64,000 nt of DNA from Emydura subglobosa (GCA_007922225.1 ML679961.1:71962890-72026889); one strand, 5' to 3'. Counted from the first letter of the stretch, positions 33,431 through 45,999 are shown. Numbers and translations are program-made. Notes: generated by a model not told the origin, from the letters alone.

Positions 33431-35350
33431 GAGAAATTGCCAGGTTTGCTGTTCCCAAGGGAACAGTATACACACAGCTTGACTGGTACATCTCAGGATC
33501 AGGTCCTTTATAACAACATCACAGCACTGAGCTGTAGTTACAAAGAAAATAATCATACGTTTATTATCATAGGTTTAGATTTAAGAGAGACTGAATAAGA
33601 ATAATGGAAACTGAAATGGTTACAGAGAGCAACATCCTGAAAACATGATGAGGATGCTTTGAAGATGAGAAACTAACATACTTTCTTCCTAGATGGTGGC
33701 AGCAGGGAAGGGAGGCAGACAACATCTGTTGATGGAAAGGGAGGAGATGCGTTTTATTGTCTTGACATTTTTCAAGAATTTGAGTTTTGCTCAAAGTGAA
33801 ACTCAGCGATTACAAAAATAACCACTAAAGTAACCCTCCCCCCCCATCAAACAAAACAAAAAAACCCAAGAAAACCTTCACAGAAACAAGGATATTCTCC
33901 ACTCTTATTTGAACTACACTCTGTAAGAGTAATCTAGAGGGCCTACTTGCTCATGAGACTTTTCCTCTCATTGTTTTATGCTTCATTCTTCCTCCTGTAT
34001 GTAGAAATGTTCCTACTTGTTGGAAAATCAGATGAACATGGCACAAAACATGAATCTGTGTTACTCTATCTGAATGTTCATGACTTGAATAATTTTTCTT
34101 CCTAAAATGTTCTGAGGACAGCACAGCCCAAGCCTGCTGAAAATAGCTGTATGAACAATGCTTTCATCAGCCCCATGAAGCAGATAAGACCATGAATAAT
34201 TCAGCGGAGGAGAGTGCCTAGCTCTTCCCTGGTAGCCAGACAATAGGTCACAAGTGACTAAACTCAAAGGAGGACGTGTCCTCAGTATAATTAGTCTTGG
34301 TTTACCACTACTGAATTAGGACTTCTGTTTCATTGTACCCTGAAGCTAAAATGGTTGTTAGGTTATAGAACAACCAAATTATTGCTAAATGCCTTGGGCA
34401 GATTACTCAATAGCTCCTTACTGCCACTTTATTAACCACATTTTATGTCACCAAAAAAGCTTAAATTGTGGAAATTGGTATAAAGATAAATAGATGTGTT
34501 ACCTTAAAATATCAGGTACCCAGACACCACAGTGATGATCACAATAGAAATACATATTTATAATTGAGTAGTTGATCAGGCTTCAAATTCAAGGTTTTAA
34601 TATATGTACATGGAAAATCAGTGGTTGCCTACCACTTTACAGCTGTCACTATGTTGTCTAATCTAGCCATCCAATATAGAATAAACATTATATTATATTA
34701 AGAAAAGACCAAAAAGATCTAAACTGAATCTTTGCTCAAAATGTAACTCAACAACAACAAAACCCCAACTTTTTGAGGTTCAAAGAAGTATCCAAAACTT
34801 TTTGGGCTTATTTTTCATTTTCTCCCTTCTGCAGACTTTGGTTCGACTCAGGGCAGGCAGTGTAAGCACTGAAATAGCACAAGAAGTTGGTTTTGTTATA
34901 TTTTCTGCTAGCCAGAACCAGGAAGTACCAGAAACTTCCCAAAAGGGCTTCTTCTCATGTCCCAGAAGAAGTCCTGGAATCTGTGACCTCTGTGACAGAA
35001 TTGCATCCTTAATAATAACACACACTACTTCCTTTCACACAACTGATGGCTCTGGCTCTATGCTCTCCTTTCTGTTATCCTGTATCATAAGTGGCTCTAC
35101 TGACACATACAGTTTGACACAGTAATCTGTCCATTGGCATTTGATATCATTACCTTCAGTGAGGTCTCTGCAATCATGATCTTTTATCATGTTTGGTCAT
35201 GGGGAAAACTTTTTGGTAAAAAGTCTGACTACTGTGAAACCTACAAGGCAAGAAATGAGCTTTATATCATGGGAAAGGAGATACTCCCAGTTTCCCAGTG
35301 GGACACAGCAGTTGCTTTCTAGTCTAGGAAAGTCTTGAGATATTGAACCT
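33431..35350. other. unique sequence, nothing recognised
   Basis: Frames of up to 107 codons (34802-35125) overlap on both strands and have no domain. Confidence 0.4.
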
Positions 35351-35358
35351 TAAACATA

Positions 35359-35384
35359 TGACACACACACACACATATATATAA
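35359..35384. repeat. (CA)n(TA)n microsatellite
   Basis: Read directly. Confidence 0.85.
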
Positions 35385-35693
35385 ACTAGAGTATTTTAAG
35401 TAGAATTTAGAGTTTGTTATAGCTCCCTCAGAACCCTGTACAGCTGTATGGGGTCAGGTCCTCAGATGGCCTACATTGGTGTTGCTGAATAATGGTCAAT
35501 GGAATGCCACATGGTTACATCACCTCAAGATCTGGCCCATGGTAACAAGGGGATCTGGTTTTGCAGATTGAGGATTACGAAAATTAGTTCCAATAGAATG
35601 TTTAAAAACTCTGTAAAAGATACATAATGTTTATTTTCTGTAACACATATGGCATGAACATAATACATGATGGCGTGGCATAAAGGTTTAGGG

Positions 35694-35778
35694 GGAGGTT
35701 TTCAAGGGAACAGAAGGTGGCTAGGTGGTCAATGGGACGTGGGCACTTAACTGCCTTTTGTGCCTTTGAAAATCTCCT
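35694..35778. repeat. foldback MITE-like palindrome
   Basis: Left arm GGAGGTTTTCAAGGGAACAG pairs with right arm TGTGCCTTTGAAAATCTCC. The centre is GGTCAATGGGACGTGGGC. Confidence 0.55.
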
Positions 35779-38240
35779 GTTTTATTGACAACTCTTTTAA
35801 AATAACCTACATAATTTACTTGGGGTGAACATGCTCTCTCTCTCTCTCCCTGAGACAAATCCTTTTAATCTCACTCACAGGAATAGCTCCACTGATTTCA
35901 ATGGCATTAATGAGGGATGAAATTTACCCCTCTGCAGAGAGCTTAAGTGATGCACGGGCCTTGTGCTTGCATTTTACATACGGCTGAATTTCAGCTTGTG
36001 TGAATAAGGCAAAGTAGAGCTAGGCCCACTCTGGATATTTAGCTGAAGGCTTAACTGTGAAAGGAATACTCCTAACCCTCTTACTTGATGTAGATGACTA
36101 TGGAGTTATATTCCCTTGATCTGAAATAGCTCGAATTTGTTGACCTATTACAAGGTCTATCTATTTAGTCAAGCTGCTGCAGAGAGAGGGGCGTGCTGGA
36201 GAGAGGTATTATTTGGATTTAGATTTCATTTCTAGCTAATTATTTGTTTTTGGGGTCAAGTGCAGCTGTTGGCTCTGGTTTTTTTTTTGTTTTTTTTTTT
36301 TTTGTGTTAAACTGGATGATATCTTTAATTTATGGCAAAAGTGCCCAGGGGCTAGGACAAGCAATTTTAAAAATATATCTATTCGAAATATAAATAAATA
36401 AAGAAAGAAGAGTAATTTAAATGAATCCCTGATGAAGCAAAATCCACTGTGCAGCCAAATTTCAATATTCAATTAGCTCCCCTCGCAGCAACAGAGCTGC
36501 CTCAGGAAGGAGCGATAGGGTTGCAACTGATGACAAGGCAGCCGGCTCCAAGCTGTGACTCTCCAGTGGCGCTTGGCTTTGTACTAAAGGACTGTTGGAA
36601 GGGCACTGCCCCCATCATTGTAGGTCAGCTTGTGATTAAAAAAAGATATTAAGAAAAAGTAATTGGATGCAACTAGGGTGACATTAGGCAATGTAATTCC
36701 CAGTATTAATTGAGTTTCCATACTGTGCCCAATAAAGTTTTAGCAGGCTGAAGCATGGCAAATTTGTGGACACAGCAGGTTGCTTATTGGTGAAGCCCAG
36801 CCGTGTGCGTGTTATCTAATAGAAATGATGGCTTCTCAGCACCACATTTACGTTCCAGCTGATCCCTTTAGGACTGCAAAGCAATATGACTATGGACAAT
36901 AACTAAAGATGATAGCAAAAAAGACAGAAAGAGATTGAGAGTCTGAGACTGATAACAATTTAGGCAGAATCCACGTACAGCAAATTATTCACCATCTCAA
37001 GCACTCTAAAAATAAAGATTCAGGGTCAAATTCAAATTTTAGGGGTGTACATACTTTACACCAAATCTAGATTGTCTGCATTTTGAAGATGGAGCACAGC
37101 TCTAGAATGGGTCAAACCCAAATCCTGGGTCCAACACCCTCAAAAACTGGTACCAGACCTGATATGGATGTTCTGAGCATCTCTACCTATTACCTTCACT
37201 AATCTTCCTATACTGACCTCAGCTATTACATTGATGGGTCTCAGTATAACATGCTAAGATAGGTAAGATAGTTGCACTGCATTGGTTTTATGTTTCCATA
37301 GCACTAGTACATTGGAGCTCCATAATTTACTAGCACCTCCGTTGATAGACTATTATATCAAAAAGCAAAGAGAAAAGCTGTCTTTCTCATTGCCCTTCTG
37401 GGGAAAACAATTCTGAGAGTTCTGTATTAATGATGGACATTAGAACATAAAATCTTTCTTTGCTGGCCATCATTCAAGTCCCCCAAAGGGAATGTAGATT
37501 TGGATGCCATGTTTGGATGGTATAGTTCCATCTTCTTCATATCTTCTCTGTAGCATCACTTGACAATGCAACAGCCAAAGGCTAAGCTTTTCAAGCAGAA
37601 CGTGTCCAATGTGGTGGAGCTCCTGATTGCTGTTTTCTCTTTGCAATGGTAACTTAACAGGTTGGAAGGCAGAAAAGAGTCCATGTTCAAAGTACCATTG
37701 CAACTTATTGCAGAGTGTATGTTAGGATTTGAGAAGCACTCTGTTAAATTGTCAGTGGCAGTTCCTGAATTTCCAGACTAGTTCTTTTGTTAGTTATTAG
37801 GAGGACCATGCTGGTTGGATTTGATGTTTTACACAACGATGGACGAAGACAAAAAGGAACATGAGGAATATAGGAAGTTTCAACTTGGATACTCTTCTAA
37901 AGTGTATCAAAACTTCAGGGGAATCCATGTCTCCTTCTGTAGATGCTGGAGAATTCCGAGTAGTGGGAGGCAAATCTGACACACAAAGGGCCCATTTACC
38001 ATAAGAGGGTAAAGATCATACTGTAAGGTATTGGACTCAAACACCCAGTCTTCCAATCTTGAAAAACTTCCACTGCTCTCTTGAAATCTAGCGAGACTGG
38101 ATTTCCTTTGTGAAATTTCATGGAATTTCTGGTTTCAGCAAGGCCATAAGAACATTCTCTTTTGCAATGACTTTGCACCTCTGCTTCTGATCCCAGGCAA
38201 AACTAGGCAGAACTGAGGAATATGAATATTAAAAAACAAA
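35779..38240. other. unique sequence with one candidate regulatory stretch
   Basis: Includes a T-run (about 36279-36303). No gene is supported. Confidence 0.4.
36430..36870. promoter_or_regulatory. candidate conserved non-coding sequence
   Basis: Repeat-free, with compact AT-rich homeodomain-like words (ATTCAATTAGCTCC, AAGTAATTGGATGC, AGTATTAATTGAG) and a GC-richer middle. It is called only from texture. Confidence 0.2.
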
Positions 38241-38251
38241 CAAAAAGACCT

Positions 38252-39165
38252 GTTCCAGAGGGGTAGCCGTGTTAGTCTGTTTTTAGCAAAACAGCAAGAG
38301 TTCTGTGGCACCTTAAAGACTAACACATTTATTTGGGCATAAGCTTTCATGGGCAGAAACCCACTTTGTTGGATGCATGAAGTAGAAACTTAAGTTTGGC
38401 AGGTATATATACATATGGAAGGATGGGTTAGTTACATCATAGTGAGGAGGGTGAGTGTTAACGAGGTTAATTCAATCAGGGTGGATGAAGCCGTTCACAA
38501 CAATTGATGAGAAGGTGTGAATGTTAAAAGAGGGAATGTTATTTTTTGTAGTGGACTAGCCACTCCCAGACTCTGTTCAGACCTAGTCTGATAGTGTCAA
38601 GTTTGCATATGAGTTCCAGCTCTGCAGTTTCACGCTGAAGTAAGTTTTTTTTGTTAAAATATGGCAACTTTTAAGTCTGTTAATGAGTGTCCAGGGAGAT
38701 TGAAGTGCTCTCCTACTGCTTTTTGAATGTTACCATTCCTGATGTCTGATTTGTGTCCATTTATTCTTTTGCGTAGAGACAGTCCAGTTTGGCCAATGTA
38801 CATGGCAAAGGGGGATTGCTGGCACATGATGGCGTATATCACATTAGCAGATGTGCAGCTGAACGAGCTCCTGATGGTGTGGCTGATGCGGTTAGGACCT
38901 GTGATGGTGCCATTTGAGTAGATATGTGGGCAGAGCTGGCAATGGGGTTTGTTGCAAGGATACGTTCCTGGGTTAGTGTTTCTATTGTATGGTGTGCACT
39001 TGACAGTGAGTATTTGCTTCAGATTGGGGGGCTGTCTGTAAGCGAGGACTGGCCTGCTTCCAGGGTTTGTGAGAGTGAGGAATCATCTTCCAGGATAGGT
39101 TGTAGATCCTTGATGATGTGTTGGAAAAAACCTGCATTATCATTTACAAACCACAATCAAGGTTT
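38252..39165 (-). mobile_element. Penelope-like element, 5'-truncated 3' half
   Basis: The minus strand encodes the end of a Penelope-like element (PLE): a linker, a GIY-YIG nuclease domain, a non-coding tail, and a terminus that reads AACACGGCTACCCCTCTGGA. The tail also contains AAATAAATGTGTTAGTCTTT and AAGGTGCCACA, which recur at 40291-40419. The reverse transcriptase part is absent, so this is a truncated copy. PLEs are a retroelement class separate from LINEs and LTR elements. Target-site repeats are not clear at the truncated end. Confidence 0.85.
38654..39165 (-). pseudogene. PLE GIY-YIG endonuclease domain, partial
   Basis: On the minus strand the frame reads HIIKDLQPILEDDSSL, SRPVLAYRQPPNLKQILT, a Cys-rich stretch YPCNKPHCQLCPHI, and then the GIY-YIG fold: VIYAIMC, MYIGQTG, SLRKRINGHKSDIRNG and VGEHFNLPGHS. 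Both signature tyrosines (IY and YIG), the conserved Arg of the LRKRINGH helix and the Glu of VGEHF are present. The Cys motif matches the zinc-binding linker described for PLE endonucleases. A one-base shift lies near 39060, and a stop follows KVAIF (at 38654), earlier than the usual end. In a complete element this domain nicks the target DNA. Confidence 0.85.
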
Positions 39166-40277
39166 GTGTTTTGGGTGAGGTTCTAGTTGGTTATTATTCC
39201 ACCTGAATTTAATTTTCAGTTTCCCTCCTTCCCTCTGTATCTGTTCTGATTTCCCTCTGTTTTCATAAATCTTCAGTTCTGAACGCATTTTTTTTACTTC
39301 TCAGATTCAATTTTGTTGACATTTGAAAAAAAAAAGTGTCAGTGGCTACATTAGGATCAATATTGCAAACCTCAAGGTATTTATTTTACAGCTTCAGGTA
39401 AATGTTGAAACAAACATCGTCCACTGAAAGTTTAATCAGGCAACTACTCACATTGAGTTCCCTTATTAAGAGTCCTTCATATGGATCAAGACAGGTCTAA
39501 TGGGCCAAAGATCAAATTCACTCCTAAAGCTCATAGAAATAGCTGCCTAAGCTGCCAGTCCTACTCAAGAGGTAATGGCTCAAAGGCTTGAGTATTTTCA
39601 GCATATTTCCTTTTGAAGTTAAGCCTGTCGGACTGTTAGTCATGCTTATTACTTGCCTATAGTCTTAGTAGCGTCCATTTAATACTGTAATCTCAGGTTC
39701 CAATCATTTTACTTGACTGATTTCAATTCCTGAGCTAGGAAAATGCATTGGAATTACTATTGGGGATTTTCAGGGTTGTTTTTTCGAAAGGGATTTCTAA
39801 TATTTGTGGGTACAATTTTGAAGCTTCATTTTGTTGTGGACACAAATTGTAGCAACTGTACATCTCGTTACCTGCTGTGCAACTCAGGTAGCTGGAAGAT
39901 GAGCTCTGGCTACTATTTGTGGGTGCAAAATTACACCCACTAATTAGAGGCTAGGTTGAAGTGCACCTAAAAATCAGGTTCTGAATATAATTTTACAACT
40001 CTCTCAGATGACTGAAATTGTATTAATTTTTCAGCATCCTGTTATTAATGATCCAAATGCATAAATAAATTTGAAAGATCACTGTGTTCAAGACATTTGC
40101 ATATTTTCTAAAAGATGAGCTCACTTGTTTATTTGAATTTATAGACTCCCCTAGGATAAAGCCTTTCCCAAACCAAACATTTTTAGTAGCAAGAAGCTTA
40201 AAATCAATATACAAGCAGACTCACAACATCCTTGTAGGTATCATCATTCACCTGCATTCTTGAGAGCACTACAGTAA
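39166..40277. other. unique sequence, nothing recognised
   Basis: No repeat or coding signal supported. Confidence 0.4.
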
Positions 40278-40432
40278 TTACACACAGGTGAGTTCCAGAG
40301 GGGTAGCCGTGTTAGTCTGTTTTTAGCAAAACCGTGAAAGTCCTGTGGAACCTTAAAGACTAACAAATTTGCCCAAATAAATGTGTTAGCCTTTAAGGTG
40401 CCACAGGACTTTCGCTGTTTTACACACAGGTG
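40278..40432. mobile_element. foldback insertion of the PLE tail with 13-bp direct repeats
   Basis: The tail of the element at 38252 appears here in minus orientation (40291 to about 40369), then turns round and repeats about 50 bp in plus orientation (about 40373-40419). The arms AGTCCTGTGGAACCTTAAAG and CTTTAAGGTGCCACAGGACT pair. The 13 bp TTACACACAGGTG stands at both edges (40278-40290 and 40420-40432), as a target-site duplication would. It is non-coding. Confidence 0.88.
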
Positions 40433-41530
40433 GTATTTCGAGTCTTGTATGAAAAAAAACAGAGTTCTTATGGTTAAAACTTCATGAAGCTTTATTTTTC
40501 CATTCTCCAAACAAAGATACACTGTACTTCCAGTCAAGGATTCTGGATAGTGTACTCCAATAGGAAGTTTCATGTACTACAATTAGAATTACGACTAGAA
40601 AGCATCCAGGTACCTTATTCTCTTATAACTAGAACTGATTGAAAAAGCAGATATTTTTACTTTTGTTTTCATCTTGAAAAGGCAAAATAAAAAAACTATT
40701 TGTGGAAACAAAGTTAAAAAGAAATTTCAATTTGGAAATATTCAAATATTTCATCTCCCATCACACACCATGGTGACTCGGTCACAGGGATAGAACGCAG
40801 TGCAACATGGAAGATGTAGGCCGGTCAGAAAGAAGGGCCAATAGGGGAAATGTGGGCATGAGGGAGCCAGGATTACTACTCTTACGAAGCATGGCAATGG
40901 CTTCAGAAGATGCAGAGATCAGTGTTGACTAATATTAAACTAAATGTTTGGTTTTGGGTTGACAAACCAAACTGAAATGTTTAGTCTTGAGCTGTCTCAA
41001 AAATAAACATTTTGTTTTGTTTCAAAATGTTCCATTCAAATATTTTCTACCACCTCTACTTATTTCTATATCATAGGTATTGGGCATTTTTATGGACAGG
41101 ACTTGTTGAAAATTGTTTAAAAAGACCACGACAATGTTCACAATTTAATTTTGGACAGTTTTGCACTTGTAGCATTTTGTGAAACAGGGTTCTTCCTGAA
41201 AAAATGTATATTTTCTCACGTTTTTAATGTGAAAAATAATTGTTTCAAAATAGGATGATTTTGAAGGGAAAACCAGTCCATATTTACTTGAGATTAATCT
41301 TATTTTTTAGGGAAATAAATGTAATTTTGCTATATTTTCAAAATATTGGACTGAACTAATGCCTTCAACATGGTGCTGTGGGGAAGCTGAGAAGGGGCCA
41401 TGGTGCTACTAGAGGTCCTATGTTTCAGATGAAACATAAAAGTAAGGTACTGACTACTTGTATTAACTAAAAGTTCCATGATGCTTTTCACAGAGTAAAT
41501 GTCCAATGTTCTTTCCAAATTCTAGTATAA
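40433..41530. other. unique AT-rich sequence, nothing recognised
   Basis: No repeat or coding signal supported. Confidence 0.4.
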
Positions 41531-41590
41531 GGCCCTGATCCTGCAATCAGATCTTCGTACCTGAGTGAATCAATTGCAGGATGAAGACCT
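41531..41590. repeat. foldback MITE-like palindrome
   Basis: GGCCCTGATCCTGCAAT and ATTGCAGGATGAAGACC form the arms. Confidence 0.5.
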
Positions 41591-41884
41591 AAATTATTGC
41601 TATCTGTTGATCTGGATGTCTTCCACCAGTTTCAGATACATATATAGTATTTATCATTCTCTTAAATTATTGTGTAGTGTTGCTGTATGCTGTTAACAGC
41701 AGCAGCATTATACTGTAGAGCTAGCCGCATCTCAGTAACTCATAAAATAATTCCTATAAATATGTGGTTTGTAAAATGTGTAAGCCACATTGGAATCCCA
41801 TGGGGAAATAAATTGTTAAAAAAATCTGTTATTGTGCTTTATTATTATTCTGATGGGGAAAAGCAGCAAAAGCATTGTCACTAG

Positions 41885-42040
41885 ACCAAGAGCTTAGTAT
41901 GATTAAAACATGGATAATGAGACCATCTAGAGTTATATTAGATAGGATTAAAAATGAGAAGGAATATAAAACCCTCATGCTTCAGGGCATGTCGACCATT
42001 AACTGATAGGGTTAGGAAGAAACTTCCTCCACAGTCTGTT
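41885..42040 (+). mobile_element. CR1 LINE 3' UTR fragment
   Basis: GAGTTATATTAGATAGGATT, CTCATGCTTCAGGGCATG and GGAAGAAACTTCCTCC are ordered words of a turtle CR1 3' UTR. The terminal repeat is missing. Confidence 0.5.
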
Positions 42041-43150
42041 TAGCACCATGGCAAACACACGATTTAAATCCTTTTAACGTGTTATTAAAGATATAGAAAA
42101 GAAAGAAAAACAGGTAAGGCATTTGAAATGTAAAGTAGAAAGTAAGGTTTTCAATTTAACTATAACCCTTGCTCCCTTTTCCTTTAGCTGAGGGAGTTTT
42201 CATAAGGAAACACTCCCCACCCCCTCGTTTGACAGTCTTTTAGAAGTTATTAAAGCAGGTCATAACTGTCCTTTGCAGAAGAGGTGAGTTGAGAGGGACT
42301 AGAGTTATTATTGTTGCTGAAGCCCCATCCCATATTCAAGAAAACAAAATAAGACAAATACACACAAAGGGTGAGAGAAAAGAACAACACAGATAGAAAA
42401 TGCAGCTTCTATCTCTGGTCTTCACTCTGACTTGCAACCTTACTTCTAGAAAAACACAGACACAGGACCTGGCCAGGTCTTGACATCGCCGATAAGGCTA
42501 ACTTGTACCAGCATCTGGTTGCTTAATTTAGCTGCCGTTTGGATACATTTTTGGGGATGGGCTGTTGGCAAAGCAAGAGTCAGGGCAGGTGGCACTGTCA
42601 TTGGGTCTCTCTCTCTGGTCTGGTTGGGTCAGGACATTTCTCAGGGTTAGGATGAAGTAGGGTACCAGGTGATAATGGGGGTGGCGGTCATGATGGGAAA
42701 ACTCACTCCTTCTTCTTTTCTCATCTTTCAGTCAATCAGCTCTTGCATTTCCTCTTTTTAGTCAGCTGGCGTCATGGTAGCAGACTCCCCCTCACCCCAA
42801 ATTCTCTTTTTGAGGACCCCAAAAGGGACTGATGGCAGAATAGCTCATCCCTTTATTATTTTGTCCACCAATCAGGCCTAATTTCCAACACACTAATTTG
42901 GGTCCATTGATTTCTGGATTTCTTCTATTGTTTAGCAGGAATGATTTAACACAGTCTTTGAGTCATCTCAGTAGATCTTTTTGTTTAGACCAGTTCAGTT
43001 TTTCTGTCTCCCTTTTGTACCCTTCCCCTTGACATTTGTTGTTACAGGTTATTTTGACATTTTATGAACTTTCATGCACTTTTCACAGTTGAGCTTACAA
43101 TTAGGGTAAATTTGTAGGTACAAATATTGCAACAGCCCTTTACAATGATT
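42041..43150. other. unique sequence, nothing recognised
   Basis: No repeat or coding signal supported. Confidence 0.4.
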
Positions 43151-43152
43151 AA

Positions 43153-43223
43153 AGGTCTAATCCTCCACCAGTGGAAGTCAATAGCAAAACTCCCATTGGC
43201 TTTAGTGGAGCAGGATCAGATCA
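43153..43223. repeat. foldback MITE-like palindrome
   Basis: GGTCTAATCCTCCACCAGTG pairs with TAGTGGAGCAGGATCAGATC around AGTCAATAGC and CCCATTGGC. Confidence 0.5.
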
Positions 43224-43264
43224 TGACTGATTAAAGCTCACAACTATGCTTTGAAGTATAGGGG

Positions 43265-43425
43265 GATAAGCATCACAACTGGGCAAAGATAGGCACAGGG
43301 CAGTTAAATGACTTACCCAAGGAAACAGAGCAAATCAGTGGCAGAGTTGTGAATAGGACACAGGACTCCTGGCTCCTAGTCCCTGCTTTAAGTGCTAGAC
43401 AGCTCTGTCCCATTATAAGCCACTC
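43265..43425 (-). mobile_element. tRNA-derived SINE, antisense
   Basis: Antisense words TTAAATGACTTACCCAAGGA, AGTGGCAGAGTTGTGAATAG and CAGGACTCCTGGCTCCTAGT show the SINE body and head reversed. Confidence 0.65.
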
Positions 43426-45223
43426 GGTAGGATCAAAATAACTTGAAGTTGTCTGACACACCAGCTCCGTCCACAAAACGCAGAGGCTGAGGTCTCAGTG
43501 TATGCTCCAGATAACACCTGGTTTTATTGGAGCACACTTATTTTTGTTTGTGTGAAAGAGAAAAACTTATTTACTGATCAGGCATATTTTCTAGAGAATA
43601 TATTGAACATGCTTTTCACTCTCAGTCAACAACATGACAGACACCTAAGTAGACCCTTCCTCACATATCTGCCTCTATGTTTGAAGGAACTTGACAGTCA
43701 CGATTAAGACATCTTCATGGAGTTTAGCTTGAAAAATCAGCTTCTGTGCTGCAGATGCTCACTCATCAATTTACTTCTGCACTTGCCATCAAGAGCTTTG
43801 GCTACCCAGCTATTTATTTGTGAGATAGTAAAAACTTCCTACTTTCCCGTATATTCTGATGAGCTTTCTGGAGAACATCATTTGGATTTATAGAGCTATA
43901 AAACCTTCTTCTCTGATTCTTCAGTGCACAAATCCTAATTTGATATTGCATGTTCTCTCTAGCTTGGGAACTCATACATGGGCTCTTTTCAGTTACCACC
44001 AAGTATATATCTGCGTGCCAGACTGGAGCCAATAAATCTTGCTGCAGTTTGCATCCTAGAGCAAACCCACAAAGTCCTTCATCCTTACTCAGTGAAGCTT
44101 TCACTGACGTCAGTGAGTTAGGCCAAGGTAAGGGCCTCAACCCGGTGTATATAGAAATTAAAGGATACTAAAAAAAAATAAATTAAAAAAAAAAAAGACC
44201 GGTTATGTGTTCTTGTCCATCTGCTCCAGGGGTCACTACAGGCTTGATTCCAACAGTTTGTTCTCCAGGTCTTTGCCCAGTTTAGTTTTATGTCTCAAGT
44301 GATGGTGCCCCTTTCTCTTTTCTTATATTCTACAGTCTAAAAATTCTTTAGGAAGTAAATGAAGTGTAGTTTTGTTAGACTGAAGCCTTCCTGAGTCCAA
44401 AGAAGATGACTGGTGAGCAGGCCAGCAGGACCCAGAATGCTTTTCTACTTTATAGTGTGTCAAAAGTGGTACAGATGGCCAACCTCTGGAAACAAATTGA
44501 ATGTTTTGCGCCTGCTTGTGCACACATCCTTTTGTGTCTATTGTCCATGCTTTGTTTAGGAATGCCATAACAGAAGCACTGGATGGCAAGGAATTGGGGA
44601 GAGGTGATCTCCTGTAGCTGGGAGCACCCAGGGATGGAGGAAAAAAGGGAAAATGGTGCTGCATGAATTCTCTGAAGCTGGGCCCTTGAAGATAAAGCTG
44701 GAGAAAATAGAGAAGCAGGATGGAGAGGGAAAATAAAGGGGAAGGGTTATAAGTGTTGTAGGAAAGAAAGAACATTACTTGTTCTCTTAGGCCAAAATCT
44801 TTCAAAAATAGGAACATAAAGTTAAATGACTAATTGTCGATTTAGGAGCCTAAGTAAGCGGGCTGATTTTCAGAAGCCCTGAGCACCCATAGAGATCAAT
44901 GGAAGCTGCTGGCTGCTGTCAGAACCAGAAGCAATTCCAGAACAGAAAATATTCTTGAGGGTTCATCAATCTCCACAACACAAGCAAGTCCTAGCACTGA
45001 TTTTGATGACCAGTGTTAGAGGGCCTGAACATCTCAGCATGGCCCAGCAAGCCCTCAGAAAAATACCATTGACTATCTTGTTGGTCATTTTTGACAAAGA
45101 AGAGTAAACAATATCCTGCCAGAAATTCGAAAGAGACCAGAGCTCTTGGTTGTACTGAAGTTTGAAGGATATTCCACATTAAAGCCAAATCTGGCTTGCC
45201 GTTCTTTTGCATCACCCCATAGA
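43426..45223. other. unique sequence with a poly(A) run
   Basis: A-rich run at about 44170-44197. A degenerate foldback lies at about 44830-44910 (TTAGGAGCCTAAGT). The 164-codon minus frame at 44323-44817 has no domain. Confidence 0.4.
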
Positions 45224-45348
45224 ACAATTGTAGCCGGGAGGTATGGCCTCCCTCTGAGATTGACACTGAGGGACAGTCAAACCCCCCCTGGGGGTGGGAA
45301 CCCAGGAAGGCAACAGCTGATGGGAAGCAGGTAGATGGGGCTAGACCT

Positions 45349-45783
45349 ATGAAACCCAGGCCTGCCAGCTCAGTCAGAGCCCAGCGGCAGAGGGAGAAGG
45401 ACACCTCTCCCTCGGTGCTCGAGCGTATGGCCGCACCAGACCGCTATGACCCAGAGGAGAAGCTGCCAGATCTACCCACTGCGTGGGGCCATGAGGAACT
45501 GGATGAGCTGAAAGAGACCCCCAGATCCTACGACCCAGCGGAGAAGCTGCTGGAGCTGCCTACTGCCTGGGGCCCTGAGGACCTGGAGGAACTGCCCGAG
45601 CTACCAACCCCTGGTGAGCCAGATGGGACATGCAGCCCCTGGGACCTAGAGGAACTGCCATCTGCAGAGGACACCGAACAGTTTCCGGACCTGCCGCCGG
45701 TCAATGGTGAGGGACTCATGGGACTCCCACATGCTGTCTACCCCAGCAACCCAGAGGGAGACGACTGGCCCCAGGTACTCTAG
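45349..45783 (+). CDS. LTR-embedded open frame, acidic repeat protein, unknown
   Basis: A 144-codon ATG-to-stop frame lies wholly inside the 5' LTR. Residues 1-30 are basic and Ser-rich. Residues 33-47 (YDPEEKLPDLPTAWG) are repeated at 61-75 (YDPAEKLLELPTAWG), an 84-bp DNA period. Further LEELPELP-like pieces follow to about residue 117. The product would be strongly acidic and Pro/Leu-rich, without membrane segments. It may be a real accessory reading frame of this element family, a domesticated piece, or simply a GC-rich minisatellite that happens to be open. No family is recognised. Confidence 0.35.
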   Translation: MKPRPASSVRAQRQREKDTSPSVLERMAAPDRYDPEEKLPDLPTAWGHEELDELKETPRSYDPAEKLLELPTAWGPEDLEELPELPTPGEPDGTCSPWDLEELPSAEDTEQFPDLPPVNGEGLMGLPHAVYPSNPEGDDWPQVL

Positions 45784-45999
45784 GGACAGGTTGGGAGGAA
45801 GCAGCCCAGGGAAGCTGACTATGGTCCAGCTGAGCTTACACTTGCTGGGAGTCAGAACGTTTCGGCTGGAGCCCCGATGACCCAGTGACAGGACAACCCA
45901 TCACTGCCAGGGCCCTGGGCTGGGACGCAGTGGAGACGGGTGGGCCTGCGTCCCCCTCCCCCTTTCCTACCCCGACCAGAGGTGCACACCCATTGAGGG

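Noticed and set aside
44323..44817. 164-codon minus-strand open frame
   Set aside because: No recognisable motif, and no second frame or exon signal nearby.
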